A stretch of DNA of 64,000 nucleotides from Purpureocillium takamizusanense (GCF_022605165.1 NC_063068.1:6045533-6109532), one strand, 5' to 3'. Numbered from the stretch's first letter, positions 1-14,013 are shown. Program-made: numbers and translations. Notes: generated by a model not told the origin, from the letters alone.

Positions 1-1166
1 GTCGGCCCTTTGTTTCTCACTCGGGTAGGTAGAGTAGGTAACTTGGGTATGGCCACAGGTCGCACCCACCTTGCATCATCCGTCCCGTCTACGCAATCAC
101 ATCACAACGTACCTAGGGAAGGGACCTAGTTATACTACACACCGAGGAGCCCTACCAGTTTGTGACCGGAGCACTCACTACTACTACTCCTCCTCCTCCT
201 CCTCCTCCCTGTTCTTATTGACGGACCGACTTCGACCTTCATGCGTACCTGAGACCCAGCGGGTGCCCATCAACATGGCCCCAAACTCCCCCGGCTCTTG
301 TACGATGGCGCCCGCTACCCGTGCGTGCTTCCGCCGCCGTGCCGTTGTGCCAATTGCTCTTTGCACAGCCGCGGAACAGCCTTTGTACTTGCTTCTCATC
401 TCACGCCGTCTGTTTCACCCTCGAGGACGGTTCGACGCCTCCCTGGCTGCGAGACGCGGCCGGCTGCCCCCCACCACCACCTCTGGCAAAAGATGAAACT
501 GCAACACGACGGCTCCCGTGTCGAGAGCAAGCCCGAGGGCATGGGCCGTCGGTGCTGCCAGGTTCGCCCGTGGGTGGCATCGCAGTCGTCTCATTGTCGC
601 CATACAACGCCGAACGCCTCGTCCGAGCCCCCCCCAAACCAAAAAAAAAAATGCCCCGTCGCAGCCGTCGTCTCACCCAGCGACAAGTACGTGTTAGTCA
701 GTCGCGTCCAGATGGTGTCTTTGGGTGTTTCACGCCTGCAAGCGCTACAGAGGCTCTGTACCGTACTGTACGGTAACTTAGAGCATCTCCAGGTGGGCAA
801 GGTAGTCGTGTACAGTACGGCGCTGCACTCCACCTGTAATGCAATGGAACGCAATGTCATGTAATGCGACGATCGCCCGCGTGGTATGCTTCACCCAATA
901 TTCACAGCTGCCCGCGTCATTCACACGTCGCAGATATCACCACCACTACAAGGTACCATGCCTTTGCGGTTCTGAACTGTCCCGGACGGCATTTCACTGC
1001 GCTGCGCAGCACCTGTAGTTCCGCTGTAGTGCCATCTACCGAATCAACCTGCCCCTGTGACCTTCAATTCTGCCAAACGCCGACGCTGCTAATAAACTGT
1101 ATCCGCTGACATCAGGTAGTGGGTGACATCTCGCTGCCGCCCTTTCGTGCTGCCCATCCAAGAGCC
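1..1166. other. Intergenic region at left edge, no supported gene
   Basis: This is the region 3' of the calcium channel gene up to the window edge. Several short overlapping frames are open, but none shows a domain, sensible codon pattern or splice structure. A CTACTACT/CTCCTCCT microsatellite lies near 177-208, an A-run near 641-650, and TAGGTA/ACCTAG motifs near 25-40 and 110-130. It may hold the promoter or end of a gene outside the window. Confidence 0.5.
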
Positions 1167-4100
1167 TCAGCCCAGGTCGCCGTACCGATACGAGCCTCTA
1201 TCCGGCCGACGCAACGTCGCGCTGCGCCGTATACTCTCCATCCACACCGAGTCATCCAACATGTCCCGGGCCTGCGTCGGACTCACCGCGCTCCCGCGTC
1301 GGCTGGTCTGCGCTGAGCTCGGCGCGGGGCCCTCTGGCTCGTAGAGCTCGAAGCTGAAGCCCGAAGCTGTCTCCTGCTGCGCACCGCTCGACACCGACAG
1401 CCGAGGCAGGCTCAGCGGGTGTTCATACAGGCCCTCCCGCTGCGCCCTGTCAGCGTCTGGGCTCCTCCATACCTGTGGCCCAGACCCGCCCTCGCCCACA
1501 CTCAGGTGAGTCCATCGCGCAACCGACCCTTCATCGGGCTTGAATGCTCGGCCCGCCCCGTCGCCATCGCTCTCCAAGTGATCCCCGACCTCGTCGCCGT
1601 CAACGAGGATGTCAGGAATCGTCAGCTGCGGCACGCCAGACATCCGGGACGCGCGTTTTCGGTCCATGTGCTTCTTGAATTGCCTCGACCAGTACCTGAA
1701 GTGAGTGATGCGGTTAGCGATGCCGAATCGTCACCCTGCATGGTTCCACATCATTTACTCACAATGTGTCAAAAAAGCCTTGGACGATTTTGCGTCTGAT
1801 CTCCTCATCCACCCGCTGCAACCTTGCCCGTCGCCTCAGAAACTCTTCCAGTCTAGTGGGCTTGCATTAGCAAAGTTCGCGTCCACGGTCCAGTGTCCTC
1901 GCCCAACTTACTTGAGACTCTTGCTGTCATTGATGATGTTGTAATGTGCAAGAATCATCAGTACATCCGAGAAGGCAATGCCCTTGTCTGGATCAGCCGA
2001 GACCAGCACCTCTCCGAAAAAGATGTTGTATCGCCTTCTCCTCTCTCGAATCTTCTTAACGTCCAGGAGGGCGAGCCGTTTGTTGAGCTTGTCCAGATCC
2101 ACCTCGCTGAAGGCGCTCGCGGTGGCGATGGACATGTGTCGCGAGGCTCGAGGCTCGGCCCTCACGTCCTCCAGTATCTGGCCCACAGAGTCCTCGGGTT
2201 GGTAAATACGCATTTGGAAGACGCCCGACAGTTCTCCCAAAAGCCGTGGGAACGCTTCCTTGCTGATGAAGCCGGTGCCCGCGGGATCCACGCTCCGCCA
2301 TGCCTCCTTGAACCGCCGGATCTCGTCCCTGTCGACCGCCGCCATGCCGCTCGAGCGCTGGTAGACATAGCTGAAGCTCTCGTAGATGAGAGACACGAAC
2401 AAGTTGACAAAGATGTACATACTCAGGATGTTCCAGGCAACAAACAGAAACCTGGCCCAAGGTTTGCTCCCGCAGTCGCTTTCATAAAACCTGTCATCCT
2501 CCACGCACAGCGGCGGCTCAATGCCAGCATAGTCCTCCATGATCTGGTTCCAGCCCTCACCCAGGCTCATTCGGAAGAGTAAGATGAGTGCCTTGGGAAC
2601 GCTGCGGAAATTGACGTTATTTGTTTCGTTTTTCCCGAACCGCGTCAGGCTGAACGCCTGTGTCATCGCAATGGCGAACACAAGAAACAACACGAGCCAT
2701 GTCGCCAGCAAATTGCTTATGACAGGCAGACTGGCGGCAGCCGTCTTGAACAATTGGTCGAGTGCATCATTGCGCGGAATGACTAGTAAAACGATGGCGA
2801 CGAGAAAGATCTTGTGAAGCTGGACGTATGTCTCGGCTCTCGTGTCTGCAATCAGCAGCGCCATAGTAGCCACAAAGGCGCCAAACACTGTGACAAGAGC
2901 GTAGAGGTCCCAGGAACTGCGTCGGAAGCGTGTCCAGCCGAGTCCAAGGATTCGAATGGCGATATTGGCAACGTATATCAGAACAAAGAGCAGGAAAACA
3001 AGCTCTCGTACCCGAGTCCACCAAAGCGGTTCGGAGCTAAACTCGACTACCAGAAGCAGCAAGTGAAGCACGAGAACAACTGTGATAACCTGGTACCACT
3101 TACCCTTCTTCTCAATCGCTCTTTTGTGACACCATTTCCTCCAATTCTTGCCTGATTCGTTGTACGAGCTCTTTGACGGCGATATGTGACGGAGCAGCTT
3201 CCGCAATTCTAGCCATGATCGCTGCTCCGCGGTGAGGAAGGCGACGCCTGTCTGCTCCGTGTAGTTTCTCATGAAAACTGAAATGAACAGCGTGAGGACG
3301 AAAACAGTTGCCAAAAGATTGAATGCGACAAAGAACAGCGCGTTGCCTTGGGAGGCCAGGTCTTGAGGTTGCAGCCCACGCCCAACAATCGCTTGAGCTG
3401 CAAAGGATACGTCTGTCCAGCCTTCTTGGCTGACAATCTGAAAGAGGGTGAACAGCGAGGACCCAAAGTCGTCAAAGTTGAAGTACGAGTTAGATGCCAC
3501 TCGAGGGGCCAACAATGGCCAGTCTTGGCTGAAGGGCGTGCTGCTATATTCGCCGAAACAGCTTTCCAAGGCGGTAATATTGTTTCCGTCGTTGCATGAC
3601 ACCATAAGCCCACTGAACAGGTTCAGGCCATATATAGCGAAGGGAATCAAGAGGGAAAGCGAGATGAATGCTGCCTATCTCATTCATTAGCATCGCGTCC
3701 GGCGGATACAACATTTGCACGCCTGGGAACGGGCGAGGTCCTGGCACCGCAATACTCACCCCCAGAAGTTTCCACCAGCCTACGATTATGAGTGAGTGAA
3801 ATGTGTCCCTAGCACTGTCGCTAACATTGAGGAGGCGCAAGGCTCGTAGTGCCTTGAACGCCCCCACGGCTCGGGAGATCGCGCCATCATTGACGAGCAA
3901 GGTGACCACATTGATCCAGAGCGTTATGAGGACGATGCTGTCGATAATGCCCCAAGAGCTGCGCAGGTAGGCATTTGGAGTCCAGATCAGACCATCGGCG
4001 ATGGTCTTGACGACCGCCTCGAAAGTGAACACAATCGTGAAAGCCAGGTCCGTCCAGACGTACCAGTTCCAGAGGCTGTCGGGGTGCCGTTCCTTATACT

Positions 4101-7100
4101 CTTTCTGATACAAAGGCGTTGTGACACAGGCCAGGACAACCATGACTACCACAACGGCGTAGACAAAGGCCGAGAAGGCGTACCAAGCTATCTTGTTCGG
4201 CTCCACGCCATCGAATCGCTCGAAGCCCCTCGCTGGCCCCACTAATCTCTGACAAAGGTGCCTTACAGGGTTCTTTGGGTGGAAAATATAGAGAGAATCG
4301 TTGTATCTTGGGTGTTGAGCGAGATACTCTCGCTGGGCTTTCCGACGAGCCGAAGTGGCCGAGACAGCTTGACGCGCCATTTGGCGCGGATCCAAGGTAT
4401 CATTTGGTCCGTCAAAACGAATATTGGCGTAAAAGGGGTTGGGCTCCTTCGTGGTCATTCGGTGGACAAATCCGGCCCATAGCTTGGACAGGTATCCGGG
4501 CTTGATGTCTGGTCCGAAAAGCGCAGTTGTGCTTCTCTGAGGCAAAGACGTACCTGGACCACCATGTCCGCTTTGGTCCTGCAACGGGTCGGCCGGGTCA
4601 TCATCTAGGAAGTCGCGAACAACGGCATCCTTGAGGAGCATCTCCATCATGGCAGGCCCGTAGTCCAGCGGATCTTTTCGCCTTCGAGATCTGCCCAGGG
4701 AAAATATGGTAGACAATGCCAAGTTGCTCTCAGTGCGGCCGAGCTCCTTTCGTTGCAGGAAAGCCTTGACTTGCTCAAGACGTTTCTCGTCCTCTGACAC
4801 GTCGAAGTTCTCCTGAATGACCGCAATGAACATGTTGATCAGGATGAAGAACGACAAGATGAACCACCCAATAAGAAACATGCTGCCAATCCAAGCTGTT
4901 TTCAGACCTGTAAGGCGGGCCGTGACGGAATAGAGGATCTCAGTCCAGTTTTCACTGGACAGGATCTGATACATGCCAAGGAAGGAGTTATAAATGGTAA
5001 AAAATGAGATACGCCTGAGTTCGCCGTTATCGTTGTGCATTGGAAGTTCGCCGCGGAATAGCTGGGAGGCCAGAATTGCCACCAGGAATGTCATGAGGAA
5101 GACGAAAAGCATTAGGTTGGCAATGCCGGCCGCATTGCCCAACACCAAAAGAATTAGCTTTCTGGTGACCGAAATGGCCAGGACAATTCTGTAGGCTCGC
5201 ACAATTTGAAAAACGCTGAGCCAGGAATACGCGCGTGAATGACGAATCGGTGGTATCAGGATGATAGTCGTTATGACTGCCAAGCCCAAGTCGAACATGT
5301 TTCGCCAACTCCGATGAAATCTCTTCCAGTTGGCAGCAAAACGAATGACTATTTCGATGTCGAGCAGTATAGTAGCGGTAACCTCCGCAACATTGATAAA
5401 ATTCTCGCGGGAGCGTGACATGGAGGCGCTGCGGAAGGCCTGGCAAATCAATGCGAATGTAATGACGATGACCCAAGCCGGAGATGTTTTATCGTATAAG
5501 CGCTGCAGCGCCGAAGATCGTCGCAAGCGCTCCTCTGGCGCCTCATGCATGACGGGGTCAGGGTCAGCCGTGAAAGCGCTGGACTTGCTTTCCTCGCGTA
5601 TGACCTGGAAGGAAGACGTGATGACGGCAATGAGCAGGTTTGTCAACCACAGGAGCATAATCATGATGCCAGCCCCAAAGAAGAGGGCAGCCAAAACGTA
5701 GTCCGAACCCATCGTGTTGTACATGAGGTCTGAGAAGGTATTCGCGCTCATGATGACGAAGACGAGTTCAAGCGAGTGCAGTATGTTGTCAAAACTGACT
5801 GTGTTGTTAAAGGGGTTGTGCTGGGCAAGGCATATGGATCCTTTTGGGCAAATGAACCCTTTTCCCTCACGGGTCCCGTTGACAAGATTATCGAGGGAAC
5901 CCGGGGTACCGAATTGAACCCAGGGCATGGTGCCCCCTGTGTCATTACTCAAGTAGCCACCACAAAACTCATCCTCGTTCGTATAAGAGGCAGTGAGGTT
6001 TTTCGGGTCCTGCGGATCTAGCCAGACGCATTGACGGCTGAAACTAGACTTGAAACTCTGTACGCCGATGATAGCGAAAAGAAGCCAGAAGAAACCGATG
6101 AGAAAGGCTACGCGAACCAGAAGCGGCGCGGCCTTCTTCAGACTTCTCAGTATGATCTACAGAACGACGTCAGCAGCGCCCAGAGTTCATATACTTAGGC
6201 ACAGCAGGGTACCCACAGCCGTCCCGTGTGTGAGAGAGAGCAGTCTCAAGATGCGCAGGCAACTAAGCATCTTGAACACGTAGAGATGGTAGTGGTGCTC
6301 GATGCCGGTTATTCCCAGCACGAAGGCAATCCAGTAGGATGTGACGGCCACGAAGTCTAAGCGATTGAAGCCATGGCGCAGGAAAGCTCGACGTGCGAGT
6401 TGAAATCGCTGTTGCTCCTCCAACGTCTCCGGCAACGCCTGCTGGCCTTGCATGATCGTTGTAAAAGAGCGAGCAAAGGCGGAAGGCTGAGGTCCTGTTT
6501 GACGAGCACCCTTGACAGATTTTCGTCGTTCGGGTTGAAAGAGGGTTCTATACTTGTCCATTATTGCAGCGCGGACTCCCTGCTTTCTGTCGATGCTGCT
6601 GTATTCGGGAGCGTTCATGACAAACCCCGAGACAATGATGCGCACGATCAGCTCCACGGTGAATACAACGAAGAGCCCGAGCATGACCCAGTCAATTGCC
6701 TTGCTTCCCCACCTCTCAGGGCGTCCATTCCCCTCTGAGAACACACTCGGCGCAGCTTCAACAGTAAGCAAGACAGTCTGCAGAACGATAAGGACAAGGA
6801 TGAGCGGTTCCGTGTAGGGATTGACTAAGATGTCGCAAAGGAACAGCCTGACACGGCTCTCTGGCGAGAAAAACCCAAGGGTGTGTCCTTTGAGGGGGTT
6901 TGCAGGTGGTGCTCGGGGCCGCGGAGGCTCGTCTACGCGATCGATACCGGGGGCTTTCTCGGTAGGTGCCCCTGCGCTTTGCGATCGGTATGAGGTATCG
7001 ACGAGCATGGAAATCGACGGGCTTCGCTCGCAATCGTATTCAGAGGCTCGCGGCGACCGCGATCGATGCCGCGATGCGCGTTGGTCGACGACTTCGCTTT

Positions 7101-7734
7101 CTCCGCTAATGTTGACCACCCGTTGGGACATTGCTCGTACCATCGAACCGGCTTTGGCCAGGGCGCCTGCTGTCGAGGGCGAGCGGGAAATTCGATATTC
7201 GTTTGGATTCAACGACGCACCATAACTGCGATGTCTCGTGGACCCGAAGCCCGGGTCCAGCCCGGGCAGTGAAGCCGTTGTATTGTGCCCTCTCGTCGGA
7301 CCGCCATGTCGTCCTGATGCTGTCTGGAAGCAGTCCCGAGCTTGAGACCCATCATGACCAGTAGGAACGGAGCCCGATATCGGTTGCGCGCCGGCCGTTA
7401 GGGGGACTCTGTCCGAGTCCGTGTAGTCTTGATGTGATATTTCCTCGGCGTACTGTGGCATGGGCCCATCAAACGCGTCGACAGAGGCAGTATCGAAGCG
7501 TCCATCGTGGTCTGCAGGCTGACCGATGACGGGTGGCAGGGCCGACTGCAGAGCAGTAGGATCTATCGGGGAACCGGGGCTCGCGTCATCATCAGACGCG
7601 CTGTATGGAGGATGCCAGTAACTCGTGGCATCGTGACCATACTGGTCGGTCGGGGTCGCAGGCGATAGCAGATTCTGTAGAGGAATGGACTGTCGGCGTC
7701 GGCCTTGACCGCTGCCGGGAGGGTCCGACGACAT
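1167..7734 (-). CDS. cch1: Voltage-gated high-affinity calcium channel Cch1
   Basis: This is the pore-forming alpha subunit of the fungal high-affinity Ca2+ influx system, which works with Mid1 in the plasma membrane. Five exons fit in phase: 7734-6217, 6156-3760, 3674-1912, 1852-1763 and 1695-1167, giving about 2,098 residues, the usual Cch1 size. The start is the ATG at 7734; an upstream in-frame ATG at 7809 is less likely because the Ser/Pro-rich cytosolic leader fits from 7734. Four six-helix repeats are visible. Pore loops read MSANTFSD (I), LSSENWTE (II), VSQEGWTD (III) and SLGEGWNQ (IV). Arg-rich S4 helices include CLRILRLLSL (I) and FKALRALRLLN (III); S4 of repeat IV has almost no basic residues. 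An EF-hand-like stretch (DPAGTGFISKEAF) follows repeat IV. The gene is divergent from the PHD gene. Identity is very secure; exon edges are inferred from splice consensus. Confidence 0.95.
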
Positions 7735-8877
7735 TTGTACGCGGCGAGCGACTCGAGAGAGGGCCAGAAGCGGCGTGGCCAGGTGGGAGCGGAATGGGCA
7801 CGGCTTCAAGAGCGAAGTGGCAAGCCGGCTCCAGTAGCTGGGTGGGCAGGCACCATCATCAAGTCTTCTGCCAGTGGTCGGCGAGCGGGCCCGAGACGAT
7901 GGGGGGATTGAGAAGGCAGCCGTCTGTTGAACAAAAGCTTGTGCCCTGAACGAATGACGGGAAGCGAGAGCTCACGATACGGAGTAGCAAGGACACACGA
8001 TTGTGAAGCACCCCTGCGACGAGTTACAGACCAGTGGGAACATTCTATGGGTCTATGGCACGCCGCATGGTCCTTGAGTTACAGTGCATCATACTACTAA
8101 CACACACGGTGCGCTCTGCACGGTTCTGGCGCAGAGACTCCGGTACAGACACGTTCCTCAGCGACTTAGCCATAAATCTACAATAGCCACGAGAGCGCCT
8201 AAATTCCTTTTCGAGGGGCATCACGGCACAAACCCTGCTCGGCGAGCCTAAGATTAAGGTAGCTAGGTATTCCTGGCTTTCGAGTTGGGCGCACTGTGTC
8301 CTCCTGGAGTTACCTATGATCTATGCTTTATATACTTATTACAGAGGTTAGATAGCTCTATATAAAGTAACCAAACCTATATAATATTTAAAAATAATAA
8401 GATATTAGCTTTATATTAAATTACTATTAGTTATTTTAATATTATTCTTAAAGTTAATATTATATATATTTATATACTATTAATATATATATAACTTTTT
8501 AGTAGCCTTTTATTTATACTAGTTAGTATCTCATACTAAGTTTTCTATTGTGCTACCTAATTTAATATAGCATAAAGTATCCTACTAGTGTCCGCGTAAG
8601 CAAAAGCACTAATTAGATACATGCCGCTGCTCAGACCCTCCTAGTGGCTACTGACGCGACGGTGCCACTAACAGCAATTTTGTCGACGTGACGCACCTGT
8701 AGCTCTTGTAACAGACTTCCGAGCTCCAACATCGTATCCCATCTTCCCGATCTTCCGGCACAAGTAATCTCCCACGGCATCACGCGCGCACGCGCTCGCC
8801 GACACAATCGATCAACACATCCCTAGACAGGGCGCTACCCTTGCCATATCTGTCCAAGTTGATCTGCCATTTGCATC
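7735..8877. other. Divergent intergenic region between cch1 and the PHD gene
   Basis: This 1.1-kb region must carry both promoters and 5' leaders. Its middle (about 8,318-8,600) is an AT-rich relic island described separately. I see no gene in it. Confidence 0.6.
8318..8600. repeat. Small AT/TpA-rich relic island
   Basis: About 280 bases of nearly pure A/T, full of TATA, TTAA and TAATAT words, sit abruptly inside GC-rich flanks. The composition matches the 14-kb AT-rich block at the right end of the window, so a RIP-decayed short transposon remnant is the simplest reading. No clear terminal repeats or target duplication are visible. Confidence 0.6.
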
Positions 8878-11350
8878 ATGCCGTCACGGAAACGATCCCG
8901 GCAGTCCGTCGACGACGATGCTGGCGACACGGATCACCCTGCAGGTGCCGAGCTCCTCGATCGGATTCGTAACATGTGGCAATTTGCAAACGTCTGCCAA
9001 TGGATCTATATTTTCGGAAAGGCTGCAAAAATCGACGAGTCGATTGATGTAGAGGTTCGGGCAACACTTCCCAGGCCCTGCCTGCAGACCATCGGGGACC
9101 ATTGACTGATCTTTTGCAGGAGATGGAAGCAGAGTGCTTGAAGCCTCAATCCACGCTTCTCGCAGATGTCGCACTGTCCATATTGAAATTAGTTTCGTCG
9201 CACCGCGGTCTGACGTACGTTCACCCTAGGCGCTCGCTCGGCGCAAGGGGTATCAAAGAACTGACTAGGTCAGGCACGACATCTTCAACGATCAGATGCG
9301 CAAGCAATACTTGACTAAATCTCCCAACAACAATCCTTTCGGCGATGACGACACTCCCCAATACTTTGCCGATTTTGATGTGTTCACCAAGGTAAAAGAC
9401 GCCCTGGCCATAGAGGACGGAGTGAGGTTGCTAACCCTGGATGTGGACAGATCAAGGTCTTGCAGCAGCTCACACAATGGGCAATGATTCACCCCGAGCG
9501 GCTTCGCGATAAAATGGAAGAACAAAAAGATACGGAGCAAGCAGGCTGGGTGAGGCTCGCAGGGCTGTCAGGCAGACACCGCGGCTGACTTCAAACAGAG
9601 GATTGAGCCCTACGGTTGGGACCGGGATGATCGAACATACTATGTCCTTGACGATAATCGCATCTACCGCATGACTGAACGTCCACCCCCGCCACCCCGG
9701 CCCAAAGCGAAGAAGGGGAAAACCTACCGATCCGGCCGCCGATCGAGTAAGCGACAGCGCATCAGCTTCTCACCAACAGAATCTACGCCAGAAGGAGCCG
9801 CCGCATCAGAGCCCGTTGACGACAGTCTCGGCGGTAATACTTGGGAGTGTATCGCTGTCACCCTTCAGGAGGTGCGAGCATTCCTGGAGAGCTTAGGCAA
9901 GACCCGTGACGAGAACGAACGAGTTCTGCGGAGGCAGCTTCAACTTCACCTTGTACCCATCCTGGAGAAGCAGGAAGAGGCTCAGCAGCGGAAACGTCTC
10001 CAGAGAGAACGGGAATTACTCAACCTTGCAAAGATGGCCAACGCGAAGAGGTCCAGTCGCATTGCGGGCAAGGCGGAACGACAGAAACAAGAAGAGCAGG
10101 AAAGAGAAGAAGAGCAGCAGAGGCGAGAGGCCGAGGCAGCCAGACGACGCGAAGAGCGTGAACTTCAGAAGATGGAAAAGGAACGAGACTTCAGAATGTT
10201 CTCACGCCAACGTCGCCTACAGGAACGGGAGGCGCGTCGTCTGCAACACGAGGAAGAGCTAGCACAGCTCTCGGAAGACAGCAGAAATGCAACCACAGCA
10301 CCAGGTCGCACGTCCGAACGGCGTCTTCTGGTGGAAATTGAGAAGAGCAAGCAGGCCCTGCGCGAGCTGGAGGAAGAGGAAGAAGCTTGGGTCTTCGACT
10401 GCGTTTGCGGCCTTTACGGCCAAGTTGACGACGGCACACACAGTGTTGCTTGCGAGAAGTGCAATGTGTGGCAACACAGCAAATGTCTGGGTATCGGGGA
10501 AGATGACGCTGACCGCCCTGAGTTTCACTTTGTCTGTAGCCCCTGCAAACGTCGAGACGAGGCCACGAAGGCATCGCCTCGGGGCATCATTAAGCTCAAG
10601 CTCCATCCGTCCGCCAGCGGCAGCACCTCCAACATGCAATCCACCAAGGAAGCCGCACAAAACTCACGGGCGATAATGACGCTGGCGGGTAGCGCAAACG
10701 CTCCCAGCGAAGAGTACCAAGGCATCGACTCGCGGAGCCTGATGCTGCCGCTCCAAGCGCAGCCGACGCCTTCTTCGCGAAGCGCCGCGCCATCTGTCCA
10801 GCTGACTGATCCTGCTGCGCCTGTCGCGACGCCAGCACCTTGCTCTGCTGGCCAAGATCAAATATCTGCGCCCGCTGCAAGTGTTTTGCCGCTGAAGCAA
10901 GGACGGGTCGCCGAGTATTCTCAAGCCGTCGCGAGTGCCACCGTACCATATTCCATTGACACAGTGGCAGCGCCTCCACCGAAACCAAATAGTATCGTTG
11001 ATGCGAGCAACGAAGGCACAAAATCAAAATTTGACGCTGGACCAGCTTATCATATCACGAAGCCGGAGCCGGTAACCCTCAGCAGCAGTGCAGACAAGAT
11101 GACTGGAGACGTTAACGCATCTGCCCACCGCGCAACAAACCCGACATTGCTGATATCAAGCAGCAGTGAGCGTTCAGGCCCAAGTCTTCCTGTTGCTGCA
11201 AACATCATTGGCGAAACTACAACAGCAGATGATTTGGCACCATCTCTGTCTCAGAAACCCATGCCGGACAAGATGATCGATACAGTAACAAGTCCAGTCG
11301 GTCCTCCCGACCAACCAGAGGAAACGGCAATGCGGGAAGAGCTCCCATAG
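8878..11350 (+). CDS. PHD-finger chromatin protein with DDT/WHIM-like N-terminus
   Basis: Five exons join in phase: 8878-9054, 9120-9214, 9274-9391, 9451-9549 and 9599-11350, giving about 746 residues. The N-terminal 190 residues resemble the DDT/WHIM-type helical module of chromatin-remodelling factors (AELLDRIRNMWQFANVCQWI, then YGWDRDDRTYYVLDDNRIYR). A long basic/acidic coiled coil follows (about residues 270-420, rich in E, R, Q). A PHD zinc finger then sits at about 429-480, with CVCG, CEKCNVWQH, C and CSPC as the Cys4-His-Cys3 ligands. The C-terminal 270 residues are Ser/Ala/Pro-rich and probably disordered. A nuclear histone-tail reader in a remodelling complex, in the manner of Rsf1/CECR2-like proteins, is inferred; the exact complex is not. 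Transcribed divergently from cch1. Confidence 0.85.
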
Positions 11351-12769
11351 TGCCCAGCACTTGGGCTCATGGAGAAAACCCCGCCGAACGTCAATAAGCA
11401 AATAAGCTTATGTGAAACGAGTCGCAGTAACCGTGAGATCGGCGACTGCGCCGTATCAGCCGGGCACAGTGTTACGATGGTTATTCTTAAGAGACTTATG
11501 GCCATGTCGATACTGGGATGTATGGCTCGGGGCCCAATGAGTCACGTCGGACAAGCGCATCGGCCCCAGGGAAATTCAGTCTGCGGCACAAAACGCGTCG
11601 TATATACCTTTCATCTGTTGGTTCCTTTGCTTTCAATTGTTTATTCACGAGTCTGGGTTGCGAACGAGAACCTCTACCAAGCTGGATTGTTTCGCCATGG
11701 ATGGATCTTTGTTTGCAATGTTGGGCGACCCCAAATACTGCGCATTCACAGCACACGCACTCATGCCGCAGGAATCTGCGGTCATCGACTGTTACCGAAG
11801 AGCCTCAAAGCAGGTTGCTTTACCGCGCTGTGTTGCTGCATGGCAAATGCTTGTTCCAACAAGGACCCGGGTGGCTTTCGCCACGCTATGACGGTGCCGG
11901 CTACGCACGAAGACAGCCTTGTCCCCTCCGTGCTCTCCGCTCCAAATTTGACCGCGGCCATGGTCAACGTCGGCGTCCTCAAAGGACGCGGGGCCTCATT
12001 GTGACAGAGTGCAATAAGGCGTGCCTGGAGGCGTCTTTGAGAACTGGCCAAACACTGGCAAGCACGGTAAGCGCATAGCCAGCGCTCGTGAGCCAACAGC
12101 ATGCCAGCCGAAGCATCGTGTTTGGCCGGGATGCGTGGGCATTGCTGGTCGTCCGGCCCCCTTGTTATCTGCCAACAAGGCGGGTCACGACGGAGCCGCA
12201 TGATGGCACCTGTCCTCGCGCAACGCCCCATAGCCGCGAATGCGTTCTCCTTTACGGCCTGTTTGCTAAGGCGAGGCACGTGTCGAAAGGCCCCTTTGAA
12301 GCCGGATGCGGCATCGCGTGTCCTGCAACCTTGCGTATCATACACATGGTGTAAGCGAGCCTCGCGAAGGACTGCAAGGACGGGGACGGCGACGTCCGTC
12401 CATATACGCAAATAGACTGAGCAGTGGTCACAATGGACTTTGTCCGAGTAGGTCATGGACAGCGATGCCATAAGACCCCTCCTCCCCGTATTCTGTGCTC
12501 CACGGAAAACATGCTGTCAGTGATCTCGTCTGCAGTGTTGGCGACCGTCCAAACTTGATTTGACCGGCAAGCAAGCAAGCACGCAGCATCCGACAACAGA
12601 CAGCCAGGGGCTACCGCCAGGTAATCGATTCTAACCGCGACCATCCACCAGTCTTGCGTTCCCTCCAGTCTTGATAGACCCTGCCAAGAGCTCAAGTTTC
12701 CCACGGATTTTGAGCACGCCCACGAGAAGGAACCCAGAAGGCCAGATATCGTGACATTCTAACCGGGCT
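11351..12769. other. Long intergenic region / probable 5' leader of the HMG gene
   Basis: 1.4 kb of GC-rich DNA lies between the PHD and HMG genes. Both strands have open frames (for example minus 12471-11782), but these lack domains, hydrophobic patterning and splice support, so I do not call them. A long regulatory leader for the HMG-box regulator is plausible. Confidence 0.5.
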
Positions 12770-14013
12770 ATGGGACTCCGTCCACCGTCCCCCGCCTGTT
12801 CGATTGACGGCTTTGCGCAATTGCAGCAGTACATTGACACAGGCGCCGCTCCCATACGGTGTACCGGAGTTGCTCAGGCCAATGCCGAGGACCGGTCGCG
12901 ATACCACACGGCAAACGATGTTGGGAGCATGGCATCGTGCAACGGGCTCGAAAGGGGCGGCGAGGCCCTGGTCCCGACAGACTACACGTACAACAATGGG
13001 TGGGCGCTCCATCTTGGCGACCAGCAGCACGACTTCCAGACTAACCAGCCATCGTCGAACAATTACACTGGTGGCGCACCGTTTGCGGCTGCGATAGAAG
13101 CTCCAGGCCAGTACGACCTGGTAGGGCTCGTCCCCGAACAACGGCTCACAAGTCTGTTGACATACCAGCAGGGAAAAGTGCCTTTCACTCCAGAGAGCTC
13201 GCCGCCCGCAGGAGACTGCGGCACGTTGAGAAAGGGTGCCGGGGTGTCGAGGCGTCTACGGTCAGTCCCAGAGACTACTCGTGCTCGCCGGCCGCGGGCG
13301 GCAGGCAAGAGACGCAACCCGGCAGGGGCTGCAAAGAAACCATTCCTTCTCAGACAGCCGCTGAGCGAGATATCAGCCGAGGCCGGTGACACGCTCGTGT
13401 TCGACGTCGACACCTTTGTGCACCGGCCTACAGAAGTGCGGAAGCAGGAGCAGAGGAAGCAGGGCAAAGTGAAGCGCCCACTGAACGACTTTGTACTCTA
13501 CCGCAAGGCGTATAGCGCGGTGGCAAAGGCGCGAGTGCTCTCGGAAGAGAATAAGAACAACCAACAGCTCGTCTCTCAGATATGCGGGGAGTCATGGGGG
13601 ATGGAGACTGCCGCCGTCAAGGCCACCTTCAAGAGATTGGCCAACGTTGAGAGAACTAAACACTTTCAGGCTTTTCCGGACTACAAATACGCGCCAAAGC
13701 TGGTCAAGAAGGTCAAGGACGACGAGACCTCGCTGAAGGAGACTTCAGCCACGGACCAGAATGCTGCGGCTAGTCATCACGACACAATGCCAATGCCTTC
13801 GGCGCCGATGCTCCAACTACCTGGCCATGTGGCGTACATGCCGTCACCGAACACAATGCCCGGGGGCCAGCTGCCACAGTACGCTCCAGTTGGGCCTTAC
13901 TGGCACCAACCCGGAGGGCAGCAAGTTGTACCACCATATGGCGTTGGACAAGCGGGCTACCCCGATGGCCAAAATGTGCTCCGACTCGAAGACGCACGGC
14001 TCCTGGAGGAGGT

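Noticed and set aside
4509..4553. Possible extra 45-base in-frame intron in cch1 (GTACGT donor, CAG acceptor)
   Set aside because: Shorter than the other introns here and without a clear branch site; the linker is variable in the family, so I left it as coding.
11782..12471. Minus-strand open frame of 229 codons in the PHD-HMG gap
   Set aside because: No domain, Cys/Arg-heavy composition expected from antisense GC-rich DNA, and no splice or context support.
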